A program made the position numbers and the translations under genes. 62,637 nucleotides of DNA from SURF-21 sp964510515 (GTDB lineage: Bacteria; Actinomycetota; Geothermincolia; Geothermincolales; RBG-13-55-18). Under the pieces are notes generated by a model, which saw nothing but the letters and a program-made list of their open reading frames with translations, searched no databases and had not been told where the DNA came from. Location: contig CAZEAU010000013.1 in assembly GCA_964510515.1 (NCBI GenBank), positions 1 to 62,637 of the forward strand, read 5' to 3'. Position 1 is the stretch's first letter, and each line of letters starts with the position of its first letter. This document shows, one piece after another, positions 1 to 8,191 of the stretch.

Positions 1-17
1 CCTCCCATCGCGGGAGG
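1..17. terminator. Hairpin downstream of the activase gene
   Basis: CCTCCC and GGGAGG form a perfect 6-bp stem around a 5-nt loop, 44 nt beyond the stop of the minus-strand activase gene. There is no T-run, so an intrinsic terminator is only possible. Confidence 0.25.
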
Positions 18-60
18 CCCTCTCGCATGCGTGGGTGCCGGGCGAGCGGGCGGCCCGCGC

Positions 61-1023
61 TCAGTGCAGGCTGAACCCGGCGAAAAAGGAGCGGCAGCGC
101 TCCACCTCGGAGGGCTTCATCCAGGTGGAGGTGGCGGCCTGCTCCTGCAGGGGGCTCTCTCTGCCTATCTGGCGTCCCTTATCGAACCACAGGGGGTTGT
201 AGGGCAGCAGCGCCACCTCCTCGGCGCCGCTTTCCCGCAGAAAAGAGGCCAGCGCGGAGAGGTTGCCCTCCCCGGCGGTGATGCCGGGGACGAGGGGGAT
301 GCGCGGCAGCAGGGAGAAGCCGCCCTCAGCGGCGGCGCGCTGCAGGCGGGCGAAGTTCTCCAGGATGATGCCGTTGGGGGCGCCGCAATGTCTGCGGTGC
401 TCCTCGGGGTCGAAGAGCTTGAGGTCGAAATATACCGCGTCCGTCCAGGGGAGCATCTTCTCCGCGAACTCGCCCGCATCGAAATACCCGCAGGTTTCCA
501 CGATGGTATGCACGCCCATGTCCCCAAGCCCGCGCAGCAGGTCGCGGGCGTAATCCATGTACAGGGTGGGCTCCCCGCCGGAGAGGGTGACCCCGCCTCC
601 GGAGGTGCGGAAGAAGGGAAGGTCCCTCTCCACCTCCCGCAGCACCTCCCCGACCTCCATGTGCCTGCCCACGGGGGAGAGCGCTCCCGAGGGGCAGGCG
701 TCGGCGCAGCGGAAGCACAGGGTGCATCTCTCGCGGTCCACGAAGCCGGGACGGGAGCGGTCGAGCGCCCCCTCCTCGCAGGCCTCCAGGCAGGCATCGC
801 AGCCCGTGCACTCCCCCGCGTCGAAGGATATCTCCTGGCCGGAGCGCTTGCTCTCGGGGTTGTGGCACCACGCGCAGGAGAGGGGGCAGCCCTTGAAGAA
901 GACCACGCTGCGGATGCCCGGCCCGTCGTCCAGGGAGTTTCCCTTGATCTCGAGTATGAGGGGGCGCCTGGCCTCCCCCCGCGGCCGCCCCTTTACCCGT
1001 TCCCTCTCGTCCTTCAAACCCAT
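61..1023 (-). CDS. Glycyl radical enzyme activating protein (radical SAM)
   Basis: This 320-aa protein should use S-adenosylmethionine and a 4Fe-4S cluster to place the glycyl radical on the enzyme encoded just upstream. The radical SAM motif is CPLSCAWC with Cys46, Cys50 and Cys53. It is followed by an inserted two-cluster ferredoxin domain (Cys72/75/78/82 and Cys100/103/106/110), as in the activases of non-classical glycyl radical enzymes rather than of pyruvate formate-lyase itself. The SGGEPTL motif for SAM binding is present. The ATG is preceded by AAGGAG, and the gap to the upstream gene is 34 bp, so the two are cotranscribed. Partner assignment follows from this adjacency. Confidence 0.93.
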   Translation of the reverse strand: MGLKDERERVKGRPRGEARRPLILEIKGNSLDDGPGIRSVVFFKGCPLSCAWCHNPESKRSGQEISFDAGECTGCDACLEACEEGALDRSRPGFVDRERCTLCFRCADACPSGALSPVGRHMEVGEVLREVERDLPFFRTSGGGVTLSGGEPTLYMDYARDLLRGLGDMGVHTIVETCGYFDAGEFAEKMLPWTDAVYFDLKLFDPEEHRRHCGAPNGIILENFARLQRAAAEGGFSLLPRIPLVPGITAGEGNLSALASFLRESGAEEVALLPYNPLWFDKGRQIGRESPLQEQAATSTWMKPSEVERCRSFFAGFSLH

Positions 1024-1057
1024 GTCTCCTTGCCTCGGGGGCCCGCGGAGCGGGAGC

Positions 1058-4030
1058 TCACATGCCGTACTCCGCCCTCTCGATGAGCTCCATCTGCATG
1101 TCCAGGTTGAGGGTGACGAAATAGGCGTTGTACCCCGAGATGCGCACCAGCAGGTTGCGGTAGTTCTCGGGATGGGCCATGGCGTCCCTGAGCATGTCCG
1201 AGGTCACCACGTTCATTTGCATCTGCATGCCCCCCAGGTCGAAGTAGGTCTTGACGTAGGAGTACATGTTGTCCACCACCCTCTCGTGGCTGTCGGCGGC
1301 TCCCGGCACCACCTTGACGTTGAAGGCGATGTTGTTGTTCATGTTGTGGGGGTCGAGCGAGGCCACGTCGCGGATGTTGTCGAGCAGGTTGGCGGAGGCG
1401 ATGGGCTGGGGGGTGAGCCCCGGCGTGAAGGCCTTGCCCGCCAGGCGGCCCGAGGGCAGGGCGCCGGAGAGCGTCCCGAAGGCCACGTGGTTGGACATGG
1501 ACCAGAAGCCGGCGGTATAGGGTCCCCCCCGGTAGTTGCGGTGGGCCCCGTAGGTGTCGTGGGCGAAGGCGGCCACGCGTGTGGCCATCTCCACCGCCTC
1601 CTCCGAGCCGGAGCCGAAGAGGGGGACCTTTTTGGTGACCAGGGCCTGCAGGGCGGGGTCGCTCTCGAAATTGCTGTCGATGGCCTGCTTGAGCGCGGTG
1701 AAGCTCACCCGGCCTTCCTCGAAGACCAGCTTCTTGATGGCCATGAGGGAGTCGGTGACGTCGGCCAGCCCGATGCAGGCGGCCCCGGAGGAGTTGTGGC
1801 GTGCGCCCCCCCTGGTCACGTCCCTGCCCTCGCGGATGGAGTCGCTGATGAGGGAGGAGAGCAGGGGGGTGGGGCGCAGCACGGCATGGGCCTCGCCCAG
1901 CAGGTTGTTGTACTCCACCGCGTTGTCGATGAGGAACTTGAACTGGGCCGCGAAGGCGGCGTAGAAGTCCTCGAAGCTGCGGAAGTCCCCCTTCTCCACG
2001 CTCCCCGTCTTCGGCCCCACTTCCCAGTTCATGAGGGGGTGCTTGCCGCCGTTCAACGCCATCTCCAGCGCCGCCACCATGTTCATCATCATGCAGTTGG
2101 TGTGCCCCATGTGCTTGCCCGAGAGGGTGGGCTCCACGCATCCCGTGGCCGCCCAGTCCCGCAGGTCCTCGGGCGGGTAGGCGAATTCTGCCAGCGACTC
2201 CATGACCGCCGCGTCGTTGTGCATGGAGGGGGTGGCGGCGGTGACGAGGTTGACTTCGCACAGGCGCCTGAGGTAGGTGCCGGAGTTCAGCTCCGGGTGA
2301 TAGCGGGCGTTGACGTTGGGATCGCGTATGCCCAGCATCTCGGTTACCTTGAGCAGTATGTAGGTCATGTCGTTGACCGCGTCCTCCCCCTGCGGGGTGA
2401 CCCCTCCCAGGGTGATGGCCTGGTCGGACGAGCTGCCCCCGAAGAGGTAATTCCCGATGTCCGGGATGAGCGGCAGGTGGTCGGTGCAGCGCATGAAGAA
2501 GCATCCCGCCAGCTCCACGGCGCGCCTGATGTATGCCTCGCGCTCCTCCGCGTCGTTCAGCCCCGCCATGTCCGCCGCGAGGAAGGGCTGCAGCCACTGG
2601 TCCATGCGCCCGATGGAGAGGCCGGCGTTGGTGCTCTCCATGTGCAGGCCCACCCAGCCTATCCAGATGGCGTTGAGGGCCTCGTGCAGGGTCTCGGCGG
2701 GGCGCTCCGGCACCTTGGCGCAGATGCGCGAGAGCTCCTCCAGCTCGGCCTTGCGCACGGGGTCCCGCTCCGCCTCCGCCTCCCTCGCCGCCTGCCGGCT
2801 GAGGTTCGCGGCGTAGGCGGCCAGCCCCTCCAAACAGAGGGCCATCCCCCGCAGGGCACCCCTTTTCTCCGCCGGGGCCGCCGGGTCGCGCTCCAGCTCC
2901 GCCTCGATCTCGGCCATGATGCCGCTGGTGCCCAGGCGCAGCAGCTTGGGGAAGTCGGCGATGGTGTGCGAGAGGGAGGCTGTCTTCCACATGAAATACA
3001 CCGCGAAGCGCTCGTCCAGTTTCTGGGAAAGCGGCTCGCCGTACTTCTCCCTCACCCACTCGCGCGTGTTGCGCTTCAGCCAGAAGGGGAAGACGTCGTG
3101 GTGCAGCGCATGCACCGTCTGCGGCGAGATGTCGTAGGGGAAGAGGGGGCGGTCCGGGCAGGAGGTCAGCTCCGACCAGATGAGGGTGCCGTGGGTGTCC
3201 GGGTATATCATCACCCCTATCTCCTTGCTGGAGGTGGTGCCGGCAAGGAGGTCGCGCTCCCGGATGATGGGCTCGCGGTTCTCCATGAGGTATTTGTAGG
3301 CGTGCCCCTGCCGCAGCTCGGGAAGCCAGGGTTCGCCGCTTGGGTCCGTCTCGAAGCCGTTGGCCTCGAACCACCGCGTGAGCAGGGCGGGCCGCTCGTG
3401 GCATATCTCCGGCTTGGCCGTGAAATGGATGTCCAGGAAGCCCCGCAGGCGGGGGAAGTCCTCCAGGCTGAGGTGGGAGAGATAGGGGTCTTCCAGGAAT
3501 CGCACCCCCGGGTCGGTCCTCTCGCCCCGCAGGCGCTGCGCGGCCCGGCGGGACATCTCCGACCGCAGGGAGGGGTCGGGGTCAGGGCATTGCTGCCGCC
3601 GCTCCTCGGCCTCCCGCGCCTTCTGCTTCTCCAGCCGCTTGCGGCCCATCTTCTCCGTGACCAGGGAGATGTAGAAATTGAAAAGCGTGAGATAGGAGAG
3701 GTTGCCCTCGACGCGGTAGCGGTTCTTGAGCAGCATGTTGAGCAGCTCGTTGGGGGGGGCGCTGAGGATGTCCATGACCACGTCGTCCGAGGCGAGGACC
3801 ATGGTGGCGTCCACGTCATCGGGGATGGTGCCGCTCACCTTCATCTTGCCGTCCCGCATTATCAAGGCCTGCTTGACGCTGCCGCTCTCGGTGCGGAAGC
3901 CCACCTTGAAGTCCAGCCAGGAGCCGTTTCCGCGCAGGTATTCCCTGAGGGCGGAGCGGTGGTTGAAGTTGGCGGCCATCAGCCGGAGGGCGGCGCCGCC
4001 GAGGAGGTTCGCGCCGGATACGCCTTTCAT
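1058..4030 (-). CDS. Glycyl radical enzyme with N-terminal SCP2-like domain
   Basis: The start at 4030 is supported by AGGAGG four bases upstream and gives 990 aa, about 150 longer than usual PFL2-type enzymes. Residues ~150-990 are the glycyl radical enzyme: thiyl Cys631 and Glu633 lie in GCVEP, and the radical Gly966 lies in RISGYNAYF near the C-terminus. Residues ~30-125 resemble an SCP2 sterol-carrier domain: a DGKMKVSG strand, DATMVLASDD matching the family's acidic turn, and a KNRYRVEGNL segment matching the G-K-L-x-x-x-G-D region. A basic/acidic linker (~125-150) joins the parts. The active-site loop GKHMGHTN differs from what I recall of choline lyase, glycerol dehydratase and hydroxyproline dehydratase, so the substrate is unassigned. 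The lipid-binding module suggests a hydrophobic substrate (inference). It is divergent from the exonuclease gene. Confidence 0.9.
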   Translation of the reverse strand: MKGVSGANLLGGAALRLMAANFNHRSALREYLRGNGSWLDFKVGFRTESGSVKQALIMRDGKMKVSGTIPDDVDATMVLASDDVVMDILSAPPNELLNMLLKNRYRVEGNLSYLTLFNFYISLVTEKMGRKRLEKQKAREAEERRQQCPDPDPSLRSEMSRRAAQRLRGERTDPGVRFLEDPYLSHLSLEDFPRLRGFLDIHFTAKPEICHERPALLTRWFEANGFETDPSGEPWLPELRQGHAYKYLMENREPIIRERDLLAGTTSSKEIGVMIYPDTHGTLIWSELTSCPDRPLFPYDISPQTVHALHHDVFPFWLKRNTREWVREKYGEPLSQKLDERFAVYFMWKTASLSHTIADFPKLLRLGTSGIMAEIEAELERDPAAPAEKRGALRGMALCLEGLAAYAANLSRQAAREAEAERDPVRKAELEELSRICAKVPERPAETLHEALNAIWIGWVGLHMESTNAGLSIGRMDQWLQPFLAADMAGLNDAEEREAYIRRAVELAGCFFMRCTDHLPLIPDIGNYLFGGSSSDQAITLGGVTPQGEDAVNDMTYILLKVTEMLGIRDPNVNARYHPELNSGTYLRRLCEVNLVTAATPSMHNDAAVMESLAEFAYPPEDLRDWAATGCVEPTLSGKHMGHTNCMMMNMVAALEMALNGGKHPLMNWEVGPKTGSVEKGDFRSFEDFYAAFAAQFKFLIDNAVEYNNLLGEAHAVLRPTPLLSSLISDSIREGRDVTRGGARHNSSGAACIGLADVTDSLMAIKKLVFEEGRVSFTALKQAIDSNFESDPALQALVTKKVPLFGSGSEEAVEMATRVAAFAHDTYGAHRNYRGGPYTAGFWSMSNHVAFGTLSGALPSGRLAGKAFTPGLTPQPIASANLLDNIRDVASLDPHNMNNNIAFNVKVVPGAADSHERVVDNMYSYVKTYFDLGGMQMQMNVVTSDMLRDAMAHPENYRNLLVRISGYNAYFVTLNLDMQMELIERAEYGM

Positions 4031-4154
4031 CCTTCCTCCTTTCGAGGGTGCGAAGCGCGCCCCCCTGCGCCGTCCGCGCGCAGAAGGGAAAGGGAAGCCC
4101 GAGCAGGCGCGCATACTACTGCATATATAATAGCAGCCCAGCCTTTTAGCGGCT

Positions 4155-4166
4155 TGACCGGGGTCA
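4155..4166. promoter_or_regulatory. 12-bp palindrome in divergent intergenic region
   Basis: TGACC-GG-GGTCA is a perfect inverted repeat between the divergent glycyl radical enzyme and exonuclease genes. An AT-rich stretch at 4122-4131 could hold the minus-strand -10. It may be an operator, but no regulator is identified. Confidence 0.3.
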
Positions 4167-4226
4167 TGTAGCGGCGCACTGTGGTAGATTGAGGGCAGCC
4201 CAAGGGCGGAGAGATAGGAGGTGGGC

Positions 4227-5000
4227 GTGAGCAAGCTTACCATCTGCTCCTGGAACGTGAACGGCGTCAGGGCCGCTTTTTCCCGCGGCTCCCTCGACTG
4301 GTTCATGCAGCGGCGGCCGGATGTCCTCTGCCTGCAGGAGACGAAGGCCCGCGAGGAGCAGGTCCCCCGGGAGTTCAGGGAGGTGGAGGGGTACGACTCT
4401 TTCTTCGCGGCGGCGGAGCGCAAGGGGTACAGCGGCGTCGCCCTCCACACCAGGAGGCCGCCCCGCGAGGTACGCAGCGGCTTCGGCATACCCCGCTTCG
4501 ACGCCGAGGGGCGGGCCCTCGTCGCCGACTACGGGAGCTTCGTGCTCTTCAACGTCTACTTCCCCAACGGCAAACAGTCAAGGGAGAGGCTGCGCTACAA
4601 GCTTGACTTCTACGACGCCTTTCTGGATTACGCGCAGGAGTTGAGGGCGCAGGGCAAGGGGATAGTGGCCTGCGGCGACTTCAACACCGCTCACAAGGAG
4701 ATAGACCTCGCCCGTCCCCGGGAGAACAGCAAGGTCTCCGGCTTCCTCCCCGTGGAGAGGGCCTGGCTGGACAAGTTCGTGGAGCACGGCTACGTGGATA
4801 CCTTCCGCATGTTCAACGCCGAGCCCGGCCAATACACCTGGTGGGACATGAAGACGCGGGCGCGGGAGAGGAACGTGGGCTGGCGGATAGACTATTTCTT
4901 CGTCAGCGACGACCTGCGGGGCAAGGTGAAGTCCTCGTATATAATGAGCGAGATATTGGGGTCGGACCACTGCCCGCTGTGCATCGAGCTCGCGCTGTGA
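4227..5000 (+). CDS. xth: Exodeoxyribonuclease III
   Basis: This is a 257-aa endonuclease/exonuclease/phosphatase-fold protein that cleaves abasic sites and degrades from 3' ends in base excision repair. N-terminal SWNVNGVRA holds the metal-site Asn, and LCLQETKA the metal-binding Glu. CGDFNTAH supplies the catalytic Asp-x-Asn, and the C-terminal GSDHCPL is the Asp-His pair. The GTG at 4227 is chosen because AGGAGG at 4216-4221 lies five bases upstream; an alternative GTG at 4221 would overlap that site. It is monocistronic or followed by the small gene at 5058. Confidence 0.95.
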   Translation: MSKLTICSWNVNGVRAAFSRGSLDWFMQRRPDVLCLQETKAREEQVPREFREVEGYDSFFAAAERKGYSGVALHTRRPPREVRSGFGIPRFDAEGRALVADYGSFVLFNVYFPNGKQSRERLRYKLDFYDAFLDYAQELRAQGKGIVACGDFNTAHKEIDLARPRENSKVSGFLPVERAWLDKFVEHGYVDTFRMFNAEPGQYTWWDMKTRARERNVGWRIDYFFVSDDLRGKVKSSYIMSEILGSDHCPLCIELAL

Positions 5001-5010
5001 GAAGACCATG

Positions 5011-5028
5011 GCCCGCCGCATGGCGGGC
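5011..5028. terminator. GC hairpin after exonuclease III
   Basis: GCCCGCC and GGCGGGC pair perfectly around a 4-nt loop 11 bases past the exonuclease stop. No U-tract follows. It may attenuate readthrough into the gene at 5058. Confidence 0.35.
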
Positions 5029-5057
5029 TCGCGCCCGGGAACGCTAAGGAGGCAGGG

Positions 5058-5366
5058 ATGTTCAGCCATATCGACGACATCACAATCGACTACGAGGAGG
5101 ACGGCGTCCTGTTGGTCAAGGAGCTCGACAAGGCGGTCCTCTCCCGGGGGGCCTGGACGACTATCATTTTCCGCTACCGGCAGTGGGAGCAGGCCAAGGA
5201 GGACTACGGGCCCGTGCGCTTCACCATACGCCGCTACCGCAAGATAAACGAGGAATACCGCCAGCAGGCGAGGTTCAACATCTCCAGCGAGGACCAGGCG
5301 AGGAAGATAGTCGAGGCCTTGCGTGGCTGGATGGAGGAGGGCGCGTCCCCCTCGCGGAAGGGCTGA
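5058..5366 (+). CDS. Conserved hypothetical protein, 102 aa
   Basis: The function is unknown. The start is well supported by AAGGAGG seven bases upstream. The protein is soluble, charged and without cysteines. An acidic N-terminus (IDDITIDYEEDG) is followed by a predicted strand pair and a Tyr/Arg-rich middle (RYRQWEQAKEDY, RRYRKINEEYRQ). The C-terminus looks like a helix carrying SSEDQARKIVEALRGW. It has coding-like composition and lies on the same strand as the exonuclease, separated by a hairpin. Confidence 0.7.
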   Translation: MFSHIDDITIDYEEDGVLLVKELDKAVLSRGAWTTIIFRYRQWEQAKEDYGPVRFTIRRYRKINEEYRQQARFNISSEDQARKIVEALRGWMEEGASPSRKG

Positions 5367-5569
5367 GGAAAACCCCGTCCCCCGACCCGGCGGCGAGGTA
5401 ATCGGCGGAGCGGCGCCCGTCCCCCGCGCCACAGAGGTGGGGCATGGGGAAGGCGGAAAATATGGACCTCTTTCCCGGCAGATCCGCAAGGTTGGTGCCG
5501 GGCGGGGAAGCCGCTCGCGGGAGAAAGCCGCAAGCCCATAGCATAGCCGCTGTCCCTTAAAAATCGCGA

Positions 5570-5598
5570 TTGACAGCTTCAGGGATGCGTTATATTAT
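5570..5598 (+). promoter_or_regulatory. Sigma70-type promoter of the acyl-CoA locus
   Basis: TTGACA at 5570-5575, a 17-bp spacer and TATTAT at 5593-5598 make a near-consensus promoter. It sits in an AT-rich island inside the 360-bp gap before the acyl-CoA dehydrogenase. The expected transcription start, about 5605, falls inside the palindrome at 5603-5620. Confidence 0.8.
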
Positions 5599-5602
5599 TA
5601 TC

Positions 5603-5620
5603 TTACTGAACGTTAAGTAA
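5603..5620. promoter_or_regulatory. Palindromic operator, probably for the TetR regulator at 7032
   Basis: TTACTGAACGTTAAGTAA is an 18-bp inverted repeat with one mismatched pair, centred on AACGTT. It covers the predicted start site directly after the -10 box, the classic position for repression. Size and symmetry fit TetR-family operators; the TetR gene in the same operon is the obvious candidate binder (inference). Confidence 0.7.
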
Positions 5621-5726
5621 ACAATATTCCGGCAATTGTCCGGCCCGCGTATTTCGAGATGCCCGACTCCATTCAGGGGAGCCCATTTAACGGACGGCGG
5701 AGCCTTAAAGCGGGGGGGAAGGTAAC

Positions 5727-6881
5727 ATGGCCGAGAGCCTCTTTTTCACCCCGGAACACGACATGCTGAGGCAGAGCGTGCGCGAATTCGTGGGCCGCGA
5801 ACTGATGCCCGACGCCGAGGCCTGGGAGGAGGCGAGGTTCTTCCCCGACTCCGTGTTCCGGCGCCTGGGCGAGTTAGGATACCTGGGCCTGCATTTTCCC
5901 GAGCAGTACGGGGGCGGAGGGGGGGACTACTTCACCAATATCGTGCTTATGGAGGAGCTTGCCAAGTGTGGATCCTTCGGCGTGAACACCGGGGTGGCGG
6001 TGCAGATCGGCATGGCCACGCCGCCCATCCTCAAGTTCGGCAGCGAGGAGCAGAAACAGGCCTACCTGGTGCCCGCCATCCGCGGGGAGAGGATATCCTG
6101 CCTGGGCATAACCGAGCCCGGCGCCGGCTCTGACGTCGCGGGCCTCAAGACCTTCGCCGAAAGGGTGGACGGCGGCTGGAGGGTCAACGGCAACAAGACA
6201 TTCATCACCAACGGCTGGCGCGCCGACTTCATGACCCTGCTCGCCCGCACGGACAGGGAGCAGACGGGCTACCGGGGCATGAGCATCTTCCTCGTGGACT
6301 GCGCCACCCCGGGCTTCGTCAAGTCCCGCAAGCTGGATAAGGCGGGACAGTGGTCCAGCGACACCGCGGAGATATTCTTCGAGGATATGTTCATACCCGA
6401 GGGGGCCATGCTGGGGGAGGAGGGGCGCGGCTTCTATAACATCATGTGGGAACTGCAGGGAGAACGCCTCATCGTCGCCGTCGCGGTCATCGCCATCGCC
6501 GAGGTAACCCTGCAGCAGGCCATCGACTACGGGCGGGAGAGGGTGCAGTTCGGCGCGCCCGTGATCAAGAACCAGGCTTTGGCGCACCGCGTCGCCGACC
6601 TCGCCTGCGAGCTGGAAGCGGTGAAAGCGCTCACCTATCTCACCGCGCGCAGGTATGACCGGGGCGAGTATCCGGTGAAGGAGATCTCCATGGCCAAGCT
6701 CATGAGCACCCGCGCCGCCTTCCGCGTCGCGGACGAGGCCATGCAGGTCATGGGCGGTTACGGCTACATGATGGAGTACCCGGCGCAGAAGGCCTGGCGG
6801 GACATGCGCATCGCGCGCATCGGCGGGGGCAGCGACGAGATCATGCGCGAGATCATCGCCACCGCCCTGGGCCTCTACTGA
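5727..6881 (+). CDS. Acyl-CoA dehydrogenase, long-chain/isovaleryl-type catalytic base
   Basis: This 384-aa FAD enzyme oxidises an acyl-CoA to the 2-enoyl-CoA. It has the full three-domain fold, with signatures ITEPGAGSDVA (FAD/substrate loop), the W-x-S-S region QWSSDTAEIFF, and the C-terminal VMGGYGYMMEYPAQKAWRD. The usual medium-chain catalytic Glu of the IYEGT motif is replaced by Gly (IGGGSDEIM). Instead, Glu246 in ELQGERL matches the alternative base of long-chain and isovaleryl-CoA dehydrogenases. It is the first gene behind the repressed promoter at 5570. The substrate is unknown. Confidence 0.93.
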   Translation: MAESLFFTPEHDMLRQSVREFVGRELMPDAEAWEEARFFPDSVFRRLGELGYLGLHFPEQYGGGGGDYFTNIVLMEELAKCGSFGVNTGVAVQIGMATPPILKFGSEEQKQAYLVPAIRGERISCLGITEPGAGSDVAGLKTFAERVDGGWRVNGNKTFITNGWRADFMTLLARTDREQTGYRGMSIFLVDCATPGFVKSRKLDKAGQWSSDTAEIFFEDMFIPEGAMLGEEGRGFYNIMWELQGERLIVAVAVIAIAEVTLQQAIDYGRERVQFGAPVIKNQALAHRVADLACELEAVKALTYLTARRYDRGEYPVKEISMAKLMSTRAAFRVADEAMQVMGGYGYMMEYPAQKAWRDMRIARIGGGSDEIMREIIATALGLY

Positions 6882-6910
6882 GGGGGAGAGCGTGGCCGCC
6901 TGCGAACGCT

Positions 6911-7035
6911 TGATGGAGTACCCGGCGCGCAAGGCCCGGCGGGGCACGCGCATGGCGCGCGCCGGCGACGGCGGGGAGATCGTGCCCGGGCCCATCGCCG
7001 CCGCCCTGGGCCGGCAACGGGGGGGAGAGAGATGA
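6911..7035 (+). pseudogene. Degenerate duplicate of the 3' end of the acyl-CoA dehydrogenase gene
   Basis: Bases 6913-7018 align with 6771-6876 of the preceding gene at an offset of 142 shrinking to 139 (one codon lost). The relic frame still reads MEYPARKARRGTRMARAG, against MEYPAQKAWRDMRIARIG in the live gene. It stays open until a TGA overlapping the TetR start. The copied tail includes the GGGGGAGAG that now acts as ribosome-binding site for the TetR gene. Confidence 0.75.
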
Positions 7036-7604
7036 ACAAGTCGCGCTGGGACGAGATTCTCACGGTGGCCGCCCGGCTTTTCCGCAGCAAAGGCTACCGC
7101 GCCACGACCATGGACGATATCGCGGGCGAGCTCAACGTGACCAAGCCCGCCCTTTACTATTACATCGAGAACAAGCACGACCTGCTCTACGCTATCTGCG
7201 TGTCGGCCATCGAAAGGCTCATGGAGGGGGTGCGGGAGATCATGTCCGGGCCGGGGGAGAGCGGGGAAAAACTGCGCCGCCTCATCTTCTGGCACGTGAA
7301 CATGTTCTCCGAGCACGGCGACGTCACCACCGTCTACCTGGCCGAGGAGGGCGAACTGCAGGAGGACAAGAGGGCCTTCATCCGCTCCCTCAGCCGCGAG
7401 TTCGAGTCCTCCTACCGCGAACTTCTGCAGCGGGAGATAGCGGAGGGGCGTTTTCGCGACCTGGACGTGCCCATGGTCGTGCGCGGCATAGCCGGCATGT
7501 GCAACTGGCTTTTCGGCTGGTACCGCCCGGAGGGGCAGGCCAGCGCCGACGATATAGCGGAGGTCTTCTACGACCTCATCGTCAAGGGCTGCGAGAAGAG
7601 GTGA
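7032..7604 (+). CDS. TetR/AcrR-family transcriptional regulator
   Basis: This 190-aa repressor has the N-terminal TetR helix-turn-helix at residues ~10-55: AARLFRSKGYRATTMDDIAGELNV, then KPALYYYIENKHDLL (pieces quoted separately). The C-terminal helical half should bind an effector, by context an acyl-CoA. It is encoded inside the operon it probably controls, between dehydrogenase and DUF35 genes, and the palindrome at 5603 is the likely target. The layout resembles KstR2/FadR-type local regulators of actinobacterial lipid and steroid catabolism (inference). The ribosome-binding site derives from the upstream duplication. Confidence 0.9.
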   Translation: MNKSRWDEILTVAARLFRSKGYRATTMDDIAGELNVTKPALYYYIENKHDLLYAICVSAIERLMEGVREIMSGPGESGEKLRRLIFWHVNMFSEHGDVTTVYLAEEGELQEDKRAFIRSLSREFESSYRELLQREIAEGRFRDLDVPMVVRGIAGMCNWLFGWYRPEGQASADDIAEVFYDLIVKGCEKR

Positions 7605-7717
7605 GCGTGCGCGGAGCCGGGCGGGAGCCGTCAGCGGCGGGGCCGCTCGGCATGTCCGCCGCTGCGGCCGAGGGGAGGCGGAGCGCGGGAGCGCGCAAAA
7701 AGGGGAGGGTGAGCGCT

Positions 7718-8191
7718 ATGGAGGACTGGATGCAGGGCCAGGAACTGCTGGTCATGGAGGGGCGTATCAAGGTGCCCTACCGCTGGTTCGCGGGGGAGGT
7801 GGGCACGCGCTACCTGGAATCGCTGCGCGACCAGGGCGTGTTCCTGGGCACCCGCTGCCCCGCGTGTGCGAAGGTCTATCACCCGCCGCGGCGCAACTGC
7901 CCGGAGTGTTTCGCGGAGTGCTCGCAGTGGGTGGAGCTGGCCTCCTCCGGCACCCTGGAGTCGTACACCGTGGTGAGAAAGCATCACCCCCAGCTCTCCC
8001 CGCTGCCCCTGCCCTTCGGGTACTGCATCGTCAAGCTGACGGGGGCGGACACCGGCTTCCTGCACCTGCTGGCGGAGTTCGCGGAGGGTGAGCTCGAGGT
8101 CGGGGGCGAGGTGGAGGCGGTTTTTTCCGCTGAGCGCGAGGGCAATATCCTCGACGTCAGGTACTTCCGCCCCGTGCGGGGGGTGGAGTAG
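7718..8191 (+). CDS. DUF35 zinc-ribbon/OB-fold protein, first copy
   Basis: This 157-aa protein has an N-terminal rubredoxin-like zinc ribbon (CPAC and CPEC, 14 residues apart) and a C-terminal OB fold. DUF35 proteins form obligate complexes with thiolase-fold enzymes: Ltp2-ChsH2 in steroid side-chain cleavage, BbsAB in benzylsuccinate breakdown, and archaeal HMG-CoA synthesis. The ATG at 7718 is chosen because AGGGGAGG lies nine bases upstream; the frame is open further upstream but has no support. Its stop abuts the thiolase start with no spacer, implying translational coupling and a 1:1 complex. Confidence 0.92.
   Translation: MEDWMQGQELLVMEGRIKVPYRWFAGEVGTRYLESLRDQGVFLGTRCPACAKVYHPPRRNCPECFAECSQWVELASSGTLESYTVVRKHHPQLSPLPLPFGYCIVKLTGADTGFLHLLAEFAEGELEVGGEVEAVFSAEREGNILDVRYFRPVRGVE

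Noticed and set aside
557..4171. A 1204-codon open frame on the plus strand
   Set aside because: It is antisense to the glycyl radical enzyme and activase, His/Gly/Val-rich without any domain, the usual shadow of a high-GC gene.
6913..7035. A functional 40-aa protein in the dehydrogenase-TetR gap
   Set aside because: It is a degraded copy of the dehydrogenase C-terminus and lacks its own ribosome-binding site.
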